This document shows positions 1-6,455 of a stretch of 20,748 bases of DNA, in pieces (within the stretch, counting starts at the first letter, position 1; the number at the start of each line of letters is the position of its first letter). This DNA comes from Wenzhouxiangella sp. (lineage in GTDB: Bacteria; Pseudomonadota; Gammaproteobacteria; Xanthomonadales; Wenzhouxiangellaceae): contig SKKV01000081.1 in the NCBI GenBank assembly GCA_007123575.1, positions 1-20,748 on the forward strand. The letters run 5' to 3'. Made by a program: the position numbers and the translations under genes. Below the pieces are notes generated by a model. It made no database searches and was not told where the DNA came from. It saw only the letters and a list, made by a program, of their open reading frames with translations.

Positions 1-59
1 AAGCAGCAAAGAAAAACAAGCAGCATAAATTCATGAGGTCTTTTGCTTCTTGGCTGCTT
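1..59. repeat. Imperfect inverted repeat at window edge
   Basis: Bases 1-13 (AAGCAGCAAAGAA) pair with 47-59 (TTCTTGGCTGCTT) at 12 of 13 positions, with a 33-base loop that itself holds a near-palindrome around CATAAATTCATG. The right arm runs on into CGCTCCTTTGCGTCC at 59-73, a string typical of long dispersed inverted repeats in many proteobacterial intergenic regions (from memory, not searched). The left partner of that extension would lie before base 1. The rest of 1-152 is AT-rich and holds no convincing gene. It could instead be the terminator region of queD, whose stop is at 153, although the loop is long for that. Confidence 0.35.
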
Positions 60-152
60 CGCTCCTTTGCGTCCAAAAGATTTTCTCTGTTCGCACTCCG
101 ACAGCGGGCTCGGTAACGGGTTTTTAGACTTGGCGAGAACATTTTTTGAGAA

Positions 153-527
153 CTAGGATTGATCGGGTTCGTCTTCGCCGCGGTAGATGCAGCCCGAGGT
201 GCAGGTTTCCTGAATGACGACTTTTGACAGGCTGGGCAGGGTGGGTTTGAGTCGCTGCCAGATCCAGCGTGCCAGGTTTTCGCTGGTCGGGTTCTCCAGG
301 CCGGGAATTTCATTCAGGAAATGATGGTCGAGCTGACGATACAGCGGCTCGAAGGCTTTTTTCAGATCGCTGAAATCCATCACCCAGCCAGTCGTTTCAC
401 CGACCGGGCCTGTGACATGGATCTCGATTCGGAAGGAGTGACCGTGAAGGCGTTTGCACTTGTGGCCCTCGGGCACGTTGGGCAGGAAGTGCGCGGCCTC
501 GATCTGGAATACTTTGAATAGCTCCAT
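153..527 (-). CDS. queD: 6-carboxy-5,6,7,8-tetrahydropterin synthase (QueD / PTPS family)
   Basis: This cytoplasmic zinc enzyme converts 7,8-dihydroneopterin triphosphate to 6-carboxytetrahydropterin, an early step in making queuosine and other 7-deazaguanines. The 124 residues match the usual QueD length. The three zinc histidines are H13 (in EAAHFLP) and H28 and H30 (in LHGHSF). The catalytic cysteine is C24 in GHKCKRLHG. D67-H68 in LDHHFLNE complete the catalytic triad, and E107 in VIQETCTSG fits the pterin-binding glutamate. The ATG at 527 has AGGA just upstream. No other queuosine gene is in the window. A eukaryotic-type pyruvoyl-tetrahydropterin synthase is the main alternative; the CxxxxxHGH spacing and short length favour QueD. 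Confidence 0.93.
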   Translation of the reverse strand: MELFKVFQIEAAHFLPNVPEGHKCKRLHGHSFRIEIHVTGPVGETTGWVMDFSDLKKAFEPLYRQLDHHFLNEIPGLENPTSENLARWIWQRLKPTLPSLSKVVIQETCTSGCIYRGEDEPDQS

Positions 528-534
528 GTCCTGT

Positions 535-572
535 ATTGTAGCTTCTATTGCTGGTTCACAAGCTGCTACAAT
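535..572. promoter_or_regulatory. Inverted repeat between divergent genes; possible operator or paired -10 boxes
   Basis: ATTGTAGC at 535-542 and GCTACAAT at 565-572 are exact reverse complements separated by 22 bases, midway between queD and the divergent unknown gene. Each arm contains TACAAT, a 4-of-6 or better -10 element, reading outward: minus strand 540-535 towards queD, plus strand 567-572 towards the 663 gene. No good -35 is present for either. The minus-strand box would start queD mRNA almost at its ATG, so a protein-binding site is at least as likely as a promoter pair. Confidence 0.35.
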
Positions 573-662
573 CGACCGGTTTGCAATGCGAATCAGGCCT
601 TTGTCGCCGCCCGTGAGAACCAGTCACGGGGCCCGGCGAGAGGGGTGCAAAGGGAGTTTCAG

Positions 663-1250
663 GTGTCGGAAATCTTGATTGTTCTCAAACTGCGCCGTCG
701 TTCGGGCGTATTGGCGTCGGCCGTGGCCGCACTGGGCCGTTGTGGCCTGGAGTTTCGTTCGCAGCGGATCAGCGACGATGACGGCCCACGTCTCGACTTG
801 AGTGCCGAAGGCCAGCTTTCCGACTGCGCCGTGGTGGTGGATGCCTACGCAGAAGTTCGAGGCGTGGCCGAGGTGCTAGATGTGATTGTCGATGGCCAGA
901 CACTGATGCGCCAGCCAGTGCCTGAGGAACCGGCGCCGGTCAGCGAGGAGCTGGTCGGCGATCAGACTGAAGCGGTCATCGAAGTAGACGAGCCTGCAGT
1001 GGCAAGCGTACCGCAGGCCGACCGTGAGCCCTTGCCTGAACCCGAGCCGGTCGAATCTTCGACCGTCGAGCCGGCAGTGCCGGTGCAAGCCAGCTCAGTC
1101 CCAGAGCAGACTGAAAACAGCGATAAGATCCGGCCGGAGCTCGACAACTCGCCCGACAGTGAAGCGCCAGAAACCGATCAGCCCGAATCCGAAGAAGAAC
1201 GCCGCCGCCGTCTGCGCATGGTCATGCGCCGCCGCCGCCGTTATTACTGA
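663..1250 (+). CDS. Unknown protein: possible ACT-like domain, acidic linker, arginine-rich tail
   Basis: I do not recognise this gene. An upstream in-frame GTG exists at 645, but the GTG at 663 has AAAGGGAG six bases before it and is the better start (195 residues). Residues about 3-77 alternate strand and helix in a beta-alpha-beta-beta-alpha-beta order (EILIVLKL, then GVLASAVAALGRCG), resembling small ACT domains such as acetolactate synthase regulatory subunits; no ligand site can be assigned. Residues about 80-175 are rich in Pro, Glu, Val and Ser and look disordered and very acidic. The end is sharply basic (RRRRLRMVMRRRRRYY). There is no signal peptide or membrane segment. Its stop lies 14 bases before the stop of the convergent methyltransferase gene. 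The fold assignment is a guess from pattern only. Confidence 0.6.
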   Translation: MSEILIVLKLRRRSGVLASAVAALGRCGLEFRSQRISDDDGPRLDLSAEGQLSDCAVVVDAYAEVRGVAEVLDVIVDGQTLMRQPVPEEPAPVSEELVGDQTEAVIEVDEPAVASVPQADREPLPEPEPVESSTVEPAVPVQASSVPEQTENSDKIRPELDNSPDSEAPETDQPESEEERRRRLRMVMRRRRRYY

Positions 1251-1264
1251 TTTTTCGTTCCCGC

Positions 1265-2419
1265 TTACCCCAGCTTCTCGCAAACCACATACAGCTCGGC
1301 CAGTCCCAGGGTGCTCATGCTGTATTGCTGCAGCTGTGGGCTGTAGTCCACCACCGGGTCGGTACGCAGGGCGAAGCGGCGAGGCTCGAAACCCAGCTCA
1401 CGCAGCTCGCGCTCGAAGCCATCGACGGTAATCGGGTTGAGCTCCTTGTACCACTGCCAGTACTGGGCCGGGCTGGACTCCTCGCCGGCTCGATCCATGT
1501 AGCGCGGCTGACGACTGAGCACGCGCTCGCGCAGTTCTTGCTCGTCGAGTTTCAGATGAATCCAGGGGTCGTCGAAAAACTCGCCCAGGTGATTGCCGAC
1601 GCTGCCGTAGAACAGGCCCGGATGGGCAAAGAACAGCCCGCCTGGGCGCAGCACGCGCTTGATCTCGGCCAGGGCGCGATCGTAACCGCCGGCAATATGC
1701 TCCAGCGACCCCCAGGACAAGACGACGTCGAAACGGTTGTCGTCGAAGTCAAGTTGGTTGGCATCGTCCGGGCGAAAGCTCAAGTTTGGTGGTTGCCTCA
1801 GCGCTTGTGGCAGTTGATGCTCGCGGCAGATTTCCGGCAGCCGTTCGTAGCCGCGGAAGGGGTCGACGCCGATCAACTCTTCGGGCTGCATTCTGAGGGC
1901 TATACCTAAGTCGGTGATGCCGTCACCGCAGCCAACGTCCAGGACCCGACCACGCAAGCGCTCATCCTCGCGGAAAAACAGGTGGATGATGGTGCGCGCG
2001 GCGTGGTCGAAATGGCGAAAAAACCAGTTGTTGTCGGCCCGCGCCCAGCTCAAATCCTGAATCGGTATCGTGTCCGCGCCGCTGGCCAGCCGCCAGCCGC
2101 TGTCCCACTGCGGGCTTTGCGCCAGCGTCGTTTCGGCGCGCGCTCTTTGCCGGGCCGTGCTGTTGGCCCGGTCGCGCAGGATCAGCTCAAGGCGCGAGCC
2201 GGCGGGCCAGCCGCGGGCCTGGGCGCAGTCGAGCCGGTAGCGCCCGCGCGGCAGCCACGAGATGTCGAGGCCGGTCTGGCGCAGGAAATACTGCAGCCGC
2301 GGGCCGTCGGGTGGATCGACGATCAGCTCGGCATCGAGATCGAACAGGATGTCGTCGTCAAGCTCGAACTCGCAGACGGGCGTGGGCTGGGCCTCGAAAC
2401 GGGCAATGGTCAGGGTCAC
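1265..2419 (-). CDS. Class I SAM-dependent methyltransferase with N-terminal extension
   Basis: The Rossmann core covers residues about 140-285: motif I VLDVGCGDG at 159-167, the acidic ribose-binding motif VDPF at 185-188, motif IV FDVVLSWGSLEHI at 230-242, then RVLRPGGLFFAHPG. This is the Methyltransf_11/25 type, and the substrate cannot be deduced. The first 115 or so residues are an uncharacterised, probably beta-rich extension (FELDDDILFDLDAELIVDPP), and about 90 residues after the core carry aromatic-rich helices (AQYWQWYKELNPITVDGFE), a plan seen in some sugar- or lipid-linked methyltransferases. The start is GTG with no clear ribosome site, so the N-terminus is uncertain. The gene diverges from another methyltransferase, to which it shows no similarity beyond the shared fold. 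Confidence 0.85.
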   Translation of the reverse strand: MTLTIARFEAQPTPVCEFELDDDILFDLDAELIVDPPDGPRLQYFLRQTGLDISWLPRGRYRLDCAQARGWPAGSRLELILRDRANSTARQRARAETTLAQSPQWDSGWRLASGADTIPIQDLSWARADNNWFFRHFDHAARTIIHLFFREDERLRGRVLDVGCGDGITDLGIALRMQPEELIGVDPFRGYERLPEICREHQLPQALRQPPNLSFRPDDANQLDFDDNRFDVVLSWGSLEHIAGGYDRALAEIKRVLRPGGLFFAHPGLFYGSVGNHLGEFFDDPWIHLKLDEQELRERVLSRQPRYMDRAGEESSPAQYWQWYKELNPITVDGFERELRELGFEPRRFALRTDPVVDYSPQLQQYSMSTLGLAELYVVCEKLG

Positions 2420-2576
2420 GACTGGTTGGCTTGCGGGTGAGAATTCAGGCCCAATTATACGGCGCGCCGATCGCCTGCCTGTTGGCTTCCGGGCTATACT
2501 GGTGGGCTTGACCAGCCAGTCTTAACCCGGTCTGCTGAATGCGAGCGGCCTGAATGCGACGAGTAATGCCAAACCC
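2420..2576. promoter_or_regulatory. Divergent promoter region between two methyltransferase genes
   Basis: The minus strand carries a perfect TATAAT at 2459-2454, 35 bases before the GTG at 2419, suiting transcription of the 1265-2419 gene; the hexamer 17 bases upstream (ACAGGC) is a poor -35. On the plus strand TATACT lies in GGGCTATACTGG near 2493-2501, about 80 bases before the ATG at 2577, also without a good -35. Neither promoter is secure. No hairpin or RNA gene was seen. Confidence 0.35.
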
Positions 2577-3518
2577 ATGAGTGATACCAGTTACCGGGCG
2601 GTCTGGGACCGCCGCTCTGCCGATGATCTGGCCGCCCTGGAAGCGGTGGACAACAGCGGCAGTGAAGTCGTGGCCCAGGCCACCGGCCAGCGCGCGGCCA
2701 ATGCCATTGCCGAGGCCCTGGCCTTGTCGCCGGAAGATGTGATCCTGGAACTGGGCTGTGGCGCGGCCAGGATTGGGCGCGAGCTGGTAGGGCGCTGCAA
2801 ACAGTACGTCGGCACCGATATTTCCCCGAACATGATTCGGGTGGCCGGCCGGCGCCTGGCCGGGCACAACAACGTGCGCCTGGAGGTGCTGGAGCGGACC
2901 GACTTGTCGATGATTGCCGATGAAAGCATCGACAAGGCCTACTCGGTGGCCGTGCTCTGCCACATGGACAAGGAAGACCTGTTTCTTTACCTGAGCGAGT
3001 TTGCCCGCATCCTCAAGCCCGGTGGCCTGGCCTATGTCGAGACCTGGAACCTGGCCGATCCGGTCGGCTGGGAGCGCTGGATGTACGAGGTCAACTTCTG
3101 GAAGCGTTCCGATCACTCCGAACGCAAGGACGTGGCCCGCAATCAGTTCTGCGTGGCCGAGGAGTTCCAGCTCTACGCCGAGCGCGCCGGCCTCGACGTG
3201 CTGACCTGTTTCCGCGACTCCCCCTGGCTGCAGCTCGTGGTCGGCCGCGACCTGGACGCTGCCGGCCGCGCCGCCCACCGCCTGCGCCTAGCCGAACAGC
3301 GCTCAGCCATTGCCTACACGCCGATGTTCGGCCAGCTGTTTCTCGACTGCATCCGCGTCATTTACGGTGATCTGCACCCCCTCACGGCGCTGGCCAAACT
3401 CGAGTCCCTGTCAGAATTCCCCGAAGCCCGCCTCTACCACACCCACATCCAGGGCCTCTGGGAACAAGACCCCGACCGCTACGGCCCACCCCCGGAAAAC
3501 CAAGTCAATCCCGCATAA
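2577..3518 (+). CDS. Class I SAM-dependent methyltransferase
   Basis: The 313 residues carry a SAM-binding core: motif I VILELGCGAARIG at 55-67, acidic D81 in VGTDISPNM, motif IV-like YSVAVLCHMDKED at about 122-134, and RILKPGGLAYVETWN after it. The core is followed by about 150 residues, largely helical and rich in Arg and Leu (residues 200-290). The family looks like Methyltransf_11/25; the substrate is unknown. The ATG at 2577 follows a weak ribosome site. The last 14 bases overlap the end of prmA on the other strand, so the two genes converge tail to tail and no terminator fits between them. It is not a copy of the neighbouring methyltransferase. Confidence 0.85.
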   Translation: MSDTSYRAVWDRRSADDLAALEAVDNSGSEVVAQATGQRAANAIAEALALSPEDVILELGCGAARIGRELVGRCKQYVGTDISPNMIRVAGRRLAGHNNVRLEVLERTDLSMIADESIDKAYSVAVLCHMDKEDLFLYLSEFARILKPGGLAYVETWNLADPVGWERWMYEVNFWKRSDHSERKDVARNQFCVAEEFQLYAERAGLDVLTCFRDSPWLQLVVGRDLDAAGRAAHRLRLAEQRSAIAYTPMFGQLFLDCIRVIYGDLHPLTALAKLESLSEFPEARLYHTHIQGLWEQDPDRYGPPPENQVNPA

Positions 3519-4386
3519 AATCCAGCCGAATCCAATCCTCCCGCCGGCTGATCTTCTCTGCACCCAGCATCTCCCGATAAGCAGCCGCCACGCCGGTCGC
3601 CTGCTCCGGCAGAATCCCCGACAACACCAGGTTCCCTCCGGCCCGGACGCATTCGCCCAGCCTCGGCGCCAGCTCGATCAAAGGCCCGGCCAGAATATTG
3701 GCCACAACCAGGTCGGCAGCCTGGACCTCGAACTGATCCGGCAGCAGGCATTCAATGCGATCGGCCACGTTGTTGCGCCGGGCGTTGTTCATGGTTGCCG
3801 TCAGCGCCTGCGGATCGTGGTCGACGGCAATGATCCGGGCAGCCCCCTTCAGCGCACAGGCAATGGCGAGAATGCCCGAACCGCAGCCGAAATCAATGAC
3901 CCGCGAGCCGGCCAGCTCATGCCGGTCAATCCACTCCAGGCACAGAGCCGTGGTCGGATGCGTGCCGCTGCCAAAGGCCAGGCCCGGGTCGAGCCGAATC
4001 ACGATCGGCCAGTCCGGGTCCGGCTCGATATGGCTGGGGCAAATCCACAGCGACTGGCCAAAGCGCAGCGGCTCGTAGCGATCCATCCAGGCCCGGGTCC
4101 AGTCGCGATCGCCCAGGCGTTCGACGATCAGTGCCGTGGGGTCGCCAATCAGGCCGGAATCGACCAGTGCTTGACTGAGTGCGGCCAGTTCCATGCTGCC
4201 GTCGAATAGTCCCTGAACCACGATGTCCGGCCACAGCGGTGTCTCGCCCGGTGCTGGCTCATGCACGGGATGGTCGCCAGCATCGAGCAGGGTGACCGAA
4301 TGTGCGCCCAGTTCCAGCAGCGCCTCTTCGCTGCTTTCGACCTGGTCCGGGTCAACCCGAAGCCCGATTTGCAGCCAGTCGCTCAT
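3505..4386 (-). CDS. prmA: Ribosomal protein L11 methyltransferase
   Basis: PrmA uses SAM to trimethylate lysines and the N-terminal amine of ribosomal protein L11 in the cytoplasm. The 293 residues equal the normal length. An N-terminal substrate-recognition domain (about 1-95) leads into DRDWTRAWMDRYEPLRFG at 93-110. The family signature RLDPGLAFGSGTHPTT is at 131-146, motif I VIDFGCGSGILAIA at 163-176, an acidic D189 in IAVDHD, and VVANILAGPL at 227-236. The ATG at 4386 lies 18 bases after the stop of the DUF4438-like gene, so the two are probably on one transcript. In other bacteria prmA often neighbours accC or dusB-fis; neither is here. Confidence 0.96.
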   Translation of the reverse strand: MSDWLQIGLRVDPDQVESSEEALLELGAHSVTLLDAGDHPVHEPAPGETPLWPDIVVQGLFDGSMELAALSQALVDSGLIGDPTALIVERLGDRDWTRAWMDRYEPLRFGQSLWICPSHIEPDPDWPIVIRLDPGLAFGSGTHPTTALCLEWIDRHELAGSRVIDFGCGSGILAIACALKGAARIIAVDHDPQALTATMNNARRNNVADRIECLLPDQFEVQAADLVVANILAGPLIELAPRLGECVRAGGNLVLSGILPEQATGVAAAYREMLGAEKISRREDWIRLDFMRD

Positions 4387-4404
4387 TTCAGCCCACGCGC
4401 GCGA

Positions 4405-5373
4405 TCAGGGGATGTTCAGCAGGAACTTAAGATTGGCATTGGCGTCAATGATCGGCTCGATATGGCCGTCGCGTGAGGTGAGCAGCGTGGTCACCCCGGG
4501 GCCATGACCTGCTGAATCGCTGCGGCCGTGGGAGATGATGCCAATCGACACCGCGCCGCTTAGCCAGGTGCGTCCATACGAATGGTCGGCATCCATGATC
4601 GCCACGATATCGCCGAAGCGCAGTGAGTGCAGGTTGTAGCGCTCGTTGATCTCCTCGTCGAACATCTGGATATCGTAGTCGCCGGTAAAGACATGGTCGC
4701 GGCCCAGGCCGGAACCCATGATCTTGGCCGGAATCTTGTGGGTCACACCGATGCGCAGCTTGCCGTCATCGGTAATGCCGGCACCGGCATCATTGAAGGC
4801 CTCGATCAGCGTCGGGCTGCTGTTGAATGCCCGCACGCCGTCAATGTTGGTCAAGCGCATGCCGGCGCCAACAGTGCGAATTTGCATCAGGTTGCCAATG
4901 GCAAGATCGTCGTAGATATCGGGATCGAAATCGACCATGACGTGCTCGACGCCACCGTGCTTGCCAACCACCCAGCCGCTGTCGCCGGCGGCGGTGCCGT
5001 TGAGAATCAGGACCTCGTTGCCAATCATGCTCAGCGCGTTCAGGGCCCGATTGTCGTTGCTCGAACGGCTGCCTTCGCGACCGAGGTTGTAAAGGCTGAC
5101 CGCCGGCTCTACATGGTTGCCGGCCATGCGTATGGCGCTGTCGCCGGTGCGAAAGTTGTAGGTGATCGAACCGGTGCCTGGCAGCAATACCACTTCGCCG
5201 TCGGCGTGGACGCGGTAGATGCTGTCGCGTATGGCCGGCGGTGCGATTTCTCCCTGAACGGCCTGGATGACCAGTTCTTCGGCGTTGAACTCGATGGGCT
5301 GGAGGGCCACTGCCTGGGATGCCAGGAGCAACCCGGGAGCCAGGATCATCCCGGCGAAAAACGGTTTTAACAT
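4405..5373 (-). CDS. Secreted DUF4438-like protein
   Basis: Residues 1-23 form a Sec signal peptide (MLKPFFAGMI start, hydrophobic core, AVA before LQP), so the 299-residue mature protein should be periplasmic or exported. The body resembles DUF4438, a family without a known function that I recall from Thermotoga and relatives. Conserved-looking blocks are GKHGGVEHVMVDF (137-149), GDIVAIMDADHSYGR (254-268), GAVSIGIISHGRS (273-285) and AGHGPGVTTLLTS (288-300). The many Asp, His and Gly residues in these blocks suggest a metal or catalytic site, which is inference. It is followed after 18 bases by prmA and preceded after 61 bases by the lipoprotein gene. The family match is from memory and not searched; exported forms would be unusual if most DUF4438 proteins are cytoplasmic. 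Confidence 0.7.
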   Translation of the reverse strand: MLKPFFAGMILAPGLLLASQAVALQPIEFNAEELVIQAVQGEIAPPAIRDSIYRVHADGEVVLLPGTGSITYNFRTGDSAIRMAGNHVEPAVSLYNLGREGSRSSNDNRALNALSMIGNEVLILNGTAAGDSGWVVGKHGGVEHVMVDFDPDIYDDLAIGNLMQIRTVGAGMRLTNIDGVRAFNSSPTLIEAFNDAGAGITDDGKLRIGVTHKIPAKIMGSGLGRDHVFTGDYDIQMFDEEINERYNLHSLRFGDIVAIMDADHSYGRTWLSGAVSIGIISHGRSDSAGHGPGVTTLLTSRDGHIEPIIDANANLKFLLNIP

Positions 5374-5434
5374 CGCAGATCAGTCAAGAAAGCCAGCCCA
5401 TGATGTTACCGGATCACGGCCTGGTGGGCAGCTG

Positions 5435-6325
5435 CTACGGCTCTTCTTCTCGACCGCGACTGCGCGGCGGTCGCCGGGGCTCGGCCGGTTGGGACCGGAC
5501 CGGTGGTGCTGGACGTGCCGGTCGCGCAGGCATTTGTGACCGTGGTGGTGCGGTTGGCTGCGTCCTCGCCGGCCGATCAGGCCGGGCTGCCGGCGCCGGG
5601 TCGCGCCGGGGCTGAGAGCGCGTCGGCTCCCGTCGCGGAGTCGACGTGCCTGGCCGCGCAGTGGGGCGCTGCCGATCTTGAGCTGGACGGGTCTGACCTG
5701 GTCGGATGGTTGCACGCTGACGTTCCCGCAGTGCTTCGCGGCTCTGGATCCAGCTTTCGTCATGACCCTGGCGCTGAATCCTTGACTGGCGCTGGGTGGA
5801 AATCATGCCGTGGGTGGTCGGACCAACGCCTTGGACCGCACTTGCCTGGCGGCTATGACGCTGACGATCTTCCAGCATGCGAAGACGCTCATCAACGTGC
5901 CGGACGCGACTGGGCGGCGGGCTGGTTTTGGCCGGATAGTAAACATAAGACCAACCCCAAGGCTGGTGCCAACGGTAGCCGAAACCATACCAAGGGTAGA
6001 ACCAACCGGCGTGGTAGGACAAGCCAACCCGGGTTCGCGCGCTAGGTCGATAGCCGTAATACCAGCCCGGGTAGGGATAAAACCAGGGGTCATAGGCGCC
6101 GACCCAGAACGAGTAGGGGTGGTAGTGGCGGCTGAAGTAGAAGTAATCCAGGGACCAGTAGGGGTAGAGCAGTGGATCTACCCGGACCACAGAGGTGCTG
6201 TGACGGCTGACTGGCTGCTCGTAGTAAACGCCATCGTGCCCGTAGCGCGGCTGCTGATAGGTGGCGCAGCCGCTGATTAGCGCGATCAGCAGAAGGGACA
6301 GCAGGATTCGCAACGTTGACATCAT
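5435..6325 (-). CDS. Aromatic-rich lipoprotein with Arg/Pro-rich tail
   Basis: A lipoprotein signal peptide ends in LISGC, giving lipidated C20. Residues about 25-135 are extremely rich in Tyr, Trp, Phe, Pro and Gly (DYFYFSRHYHPYSFWVGAYD, WGWSYVYYPAK), a composition known from uncharacterised envelope proteins. Residues about 140-296 are a low-complexity stretch of Arg, Pro, Gln, Ala and Thr ending REEEP, surely disordered and strongly basic. I do not recognise the family. Two ATGs at 6325 and 6322 give MM; either may be used. A TAGAAT box on the minus strand (6362-6357) lies 32 bases before the start. A basic tail outside the inner membrane could touch peptidoglycan or acidic polysaccharide (inference). 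The gene leads the set lipoprotein, DUF4438-like, prmA. Confidence 0.75.
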   Translation of the reverse strand: MMSTLRILLSLLLIALISGCATYQQPRYGHDGVYYEQPVSRHSTSVVRVDPLLYPYWSLDYFYFSRHYHPYSFWVGAYDPWFYPYPGWYYGYRPSARTRVGLSYHAGWFYPWYGFGYRWHQPWGWSYVYYPAKTSPPPSRVRHVDERLRMLEDRQRHSRQASAVQGVGPTTHGMISTQRQSRIQRQGHDESWIQSREALRERQRATIRPGQTRPAQDRQRPTARPGTSTPRREPTRSQPRRDPAPAARPDRPARTQPTAPPRSQMPARPARPAPPVRSQPAEPRRPPRSRGREEEP

Positions 6326-6356
6326 GGTCGTGAAGCCTGAACTTGAACCAAACTGA

Positions 6357-6423
6357 ATTCTAACCCATCCCCTCTAAACGTGGACTGAATGCCCTTGCAA
6401 GTAACCTCTCCATTGACGATCAT
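6357..6423. promoter_or_regulatory. Candidate divergent promoters
   Basis: On the minus strand TAGAAT (6362-6357) is a 5-of-6 -10 box for the lipoprotein gene, without a clear -35. On the plus strand TTGCAA (6395-6400), a 17-base spacer and GATCAT (6418-6423) make a weak sigma-70 promoter 33 bases before the ATG at 6456. The rest of 6326-6455 holds nothing I can name. Confidence 0.3.
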
Positions 6424-6455
6424 GGGCTGAGGATTCCCCCGGGTGCTGTTTCAAC

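Noticed and set aside
3..113. Short plus-strand frame open from the window edge
   Set aside because: About 36 codons of Arg/Ser/Phe-rich sequence overlapping an inverted repeat; no sign of a real protein end.
1205..1242. CGCCGCC repeats and palindrome as terminator of the 663 gene
   Set aside because: The palindrome is inside the coding sequence with only a two-base centre, and the T run at 1251 is too far from it.
2445..3278. 277-codon minus-strand ORF
   Set aside because: Antisense to the methyltransferase at 2577-3518, whose SAM motifs prove the plus-strand frame.
3310..4209. 299-codon plus-strand ORF
   Set aside because: Runs through the end of one methyltransferase in another frame and antisense to prmA; low-complexity composition at its start and no motif.
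4627..5370. 247-codon plus-strand ORF
   Set aside because: Antisense to the DUF4438-like gene, which has a signal peptide and conserved blocks; this frame has neither.
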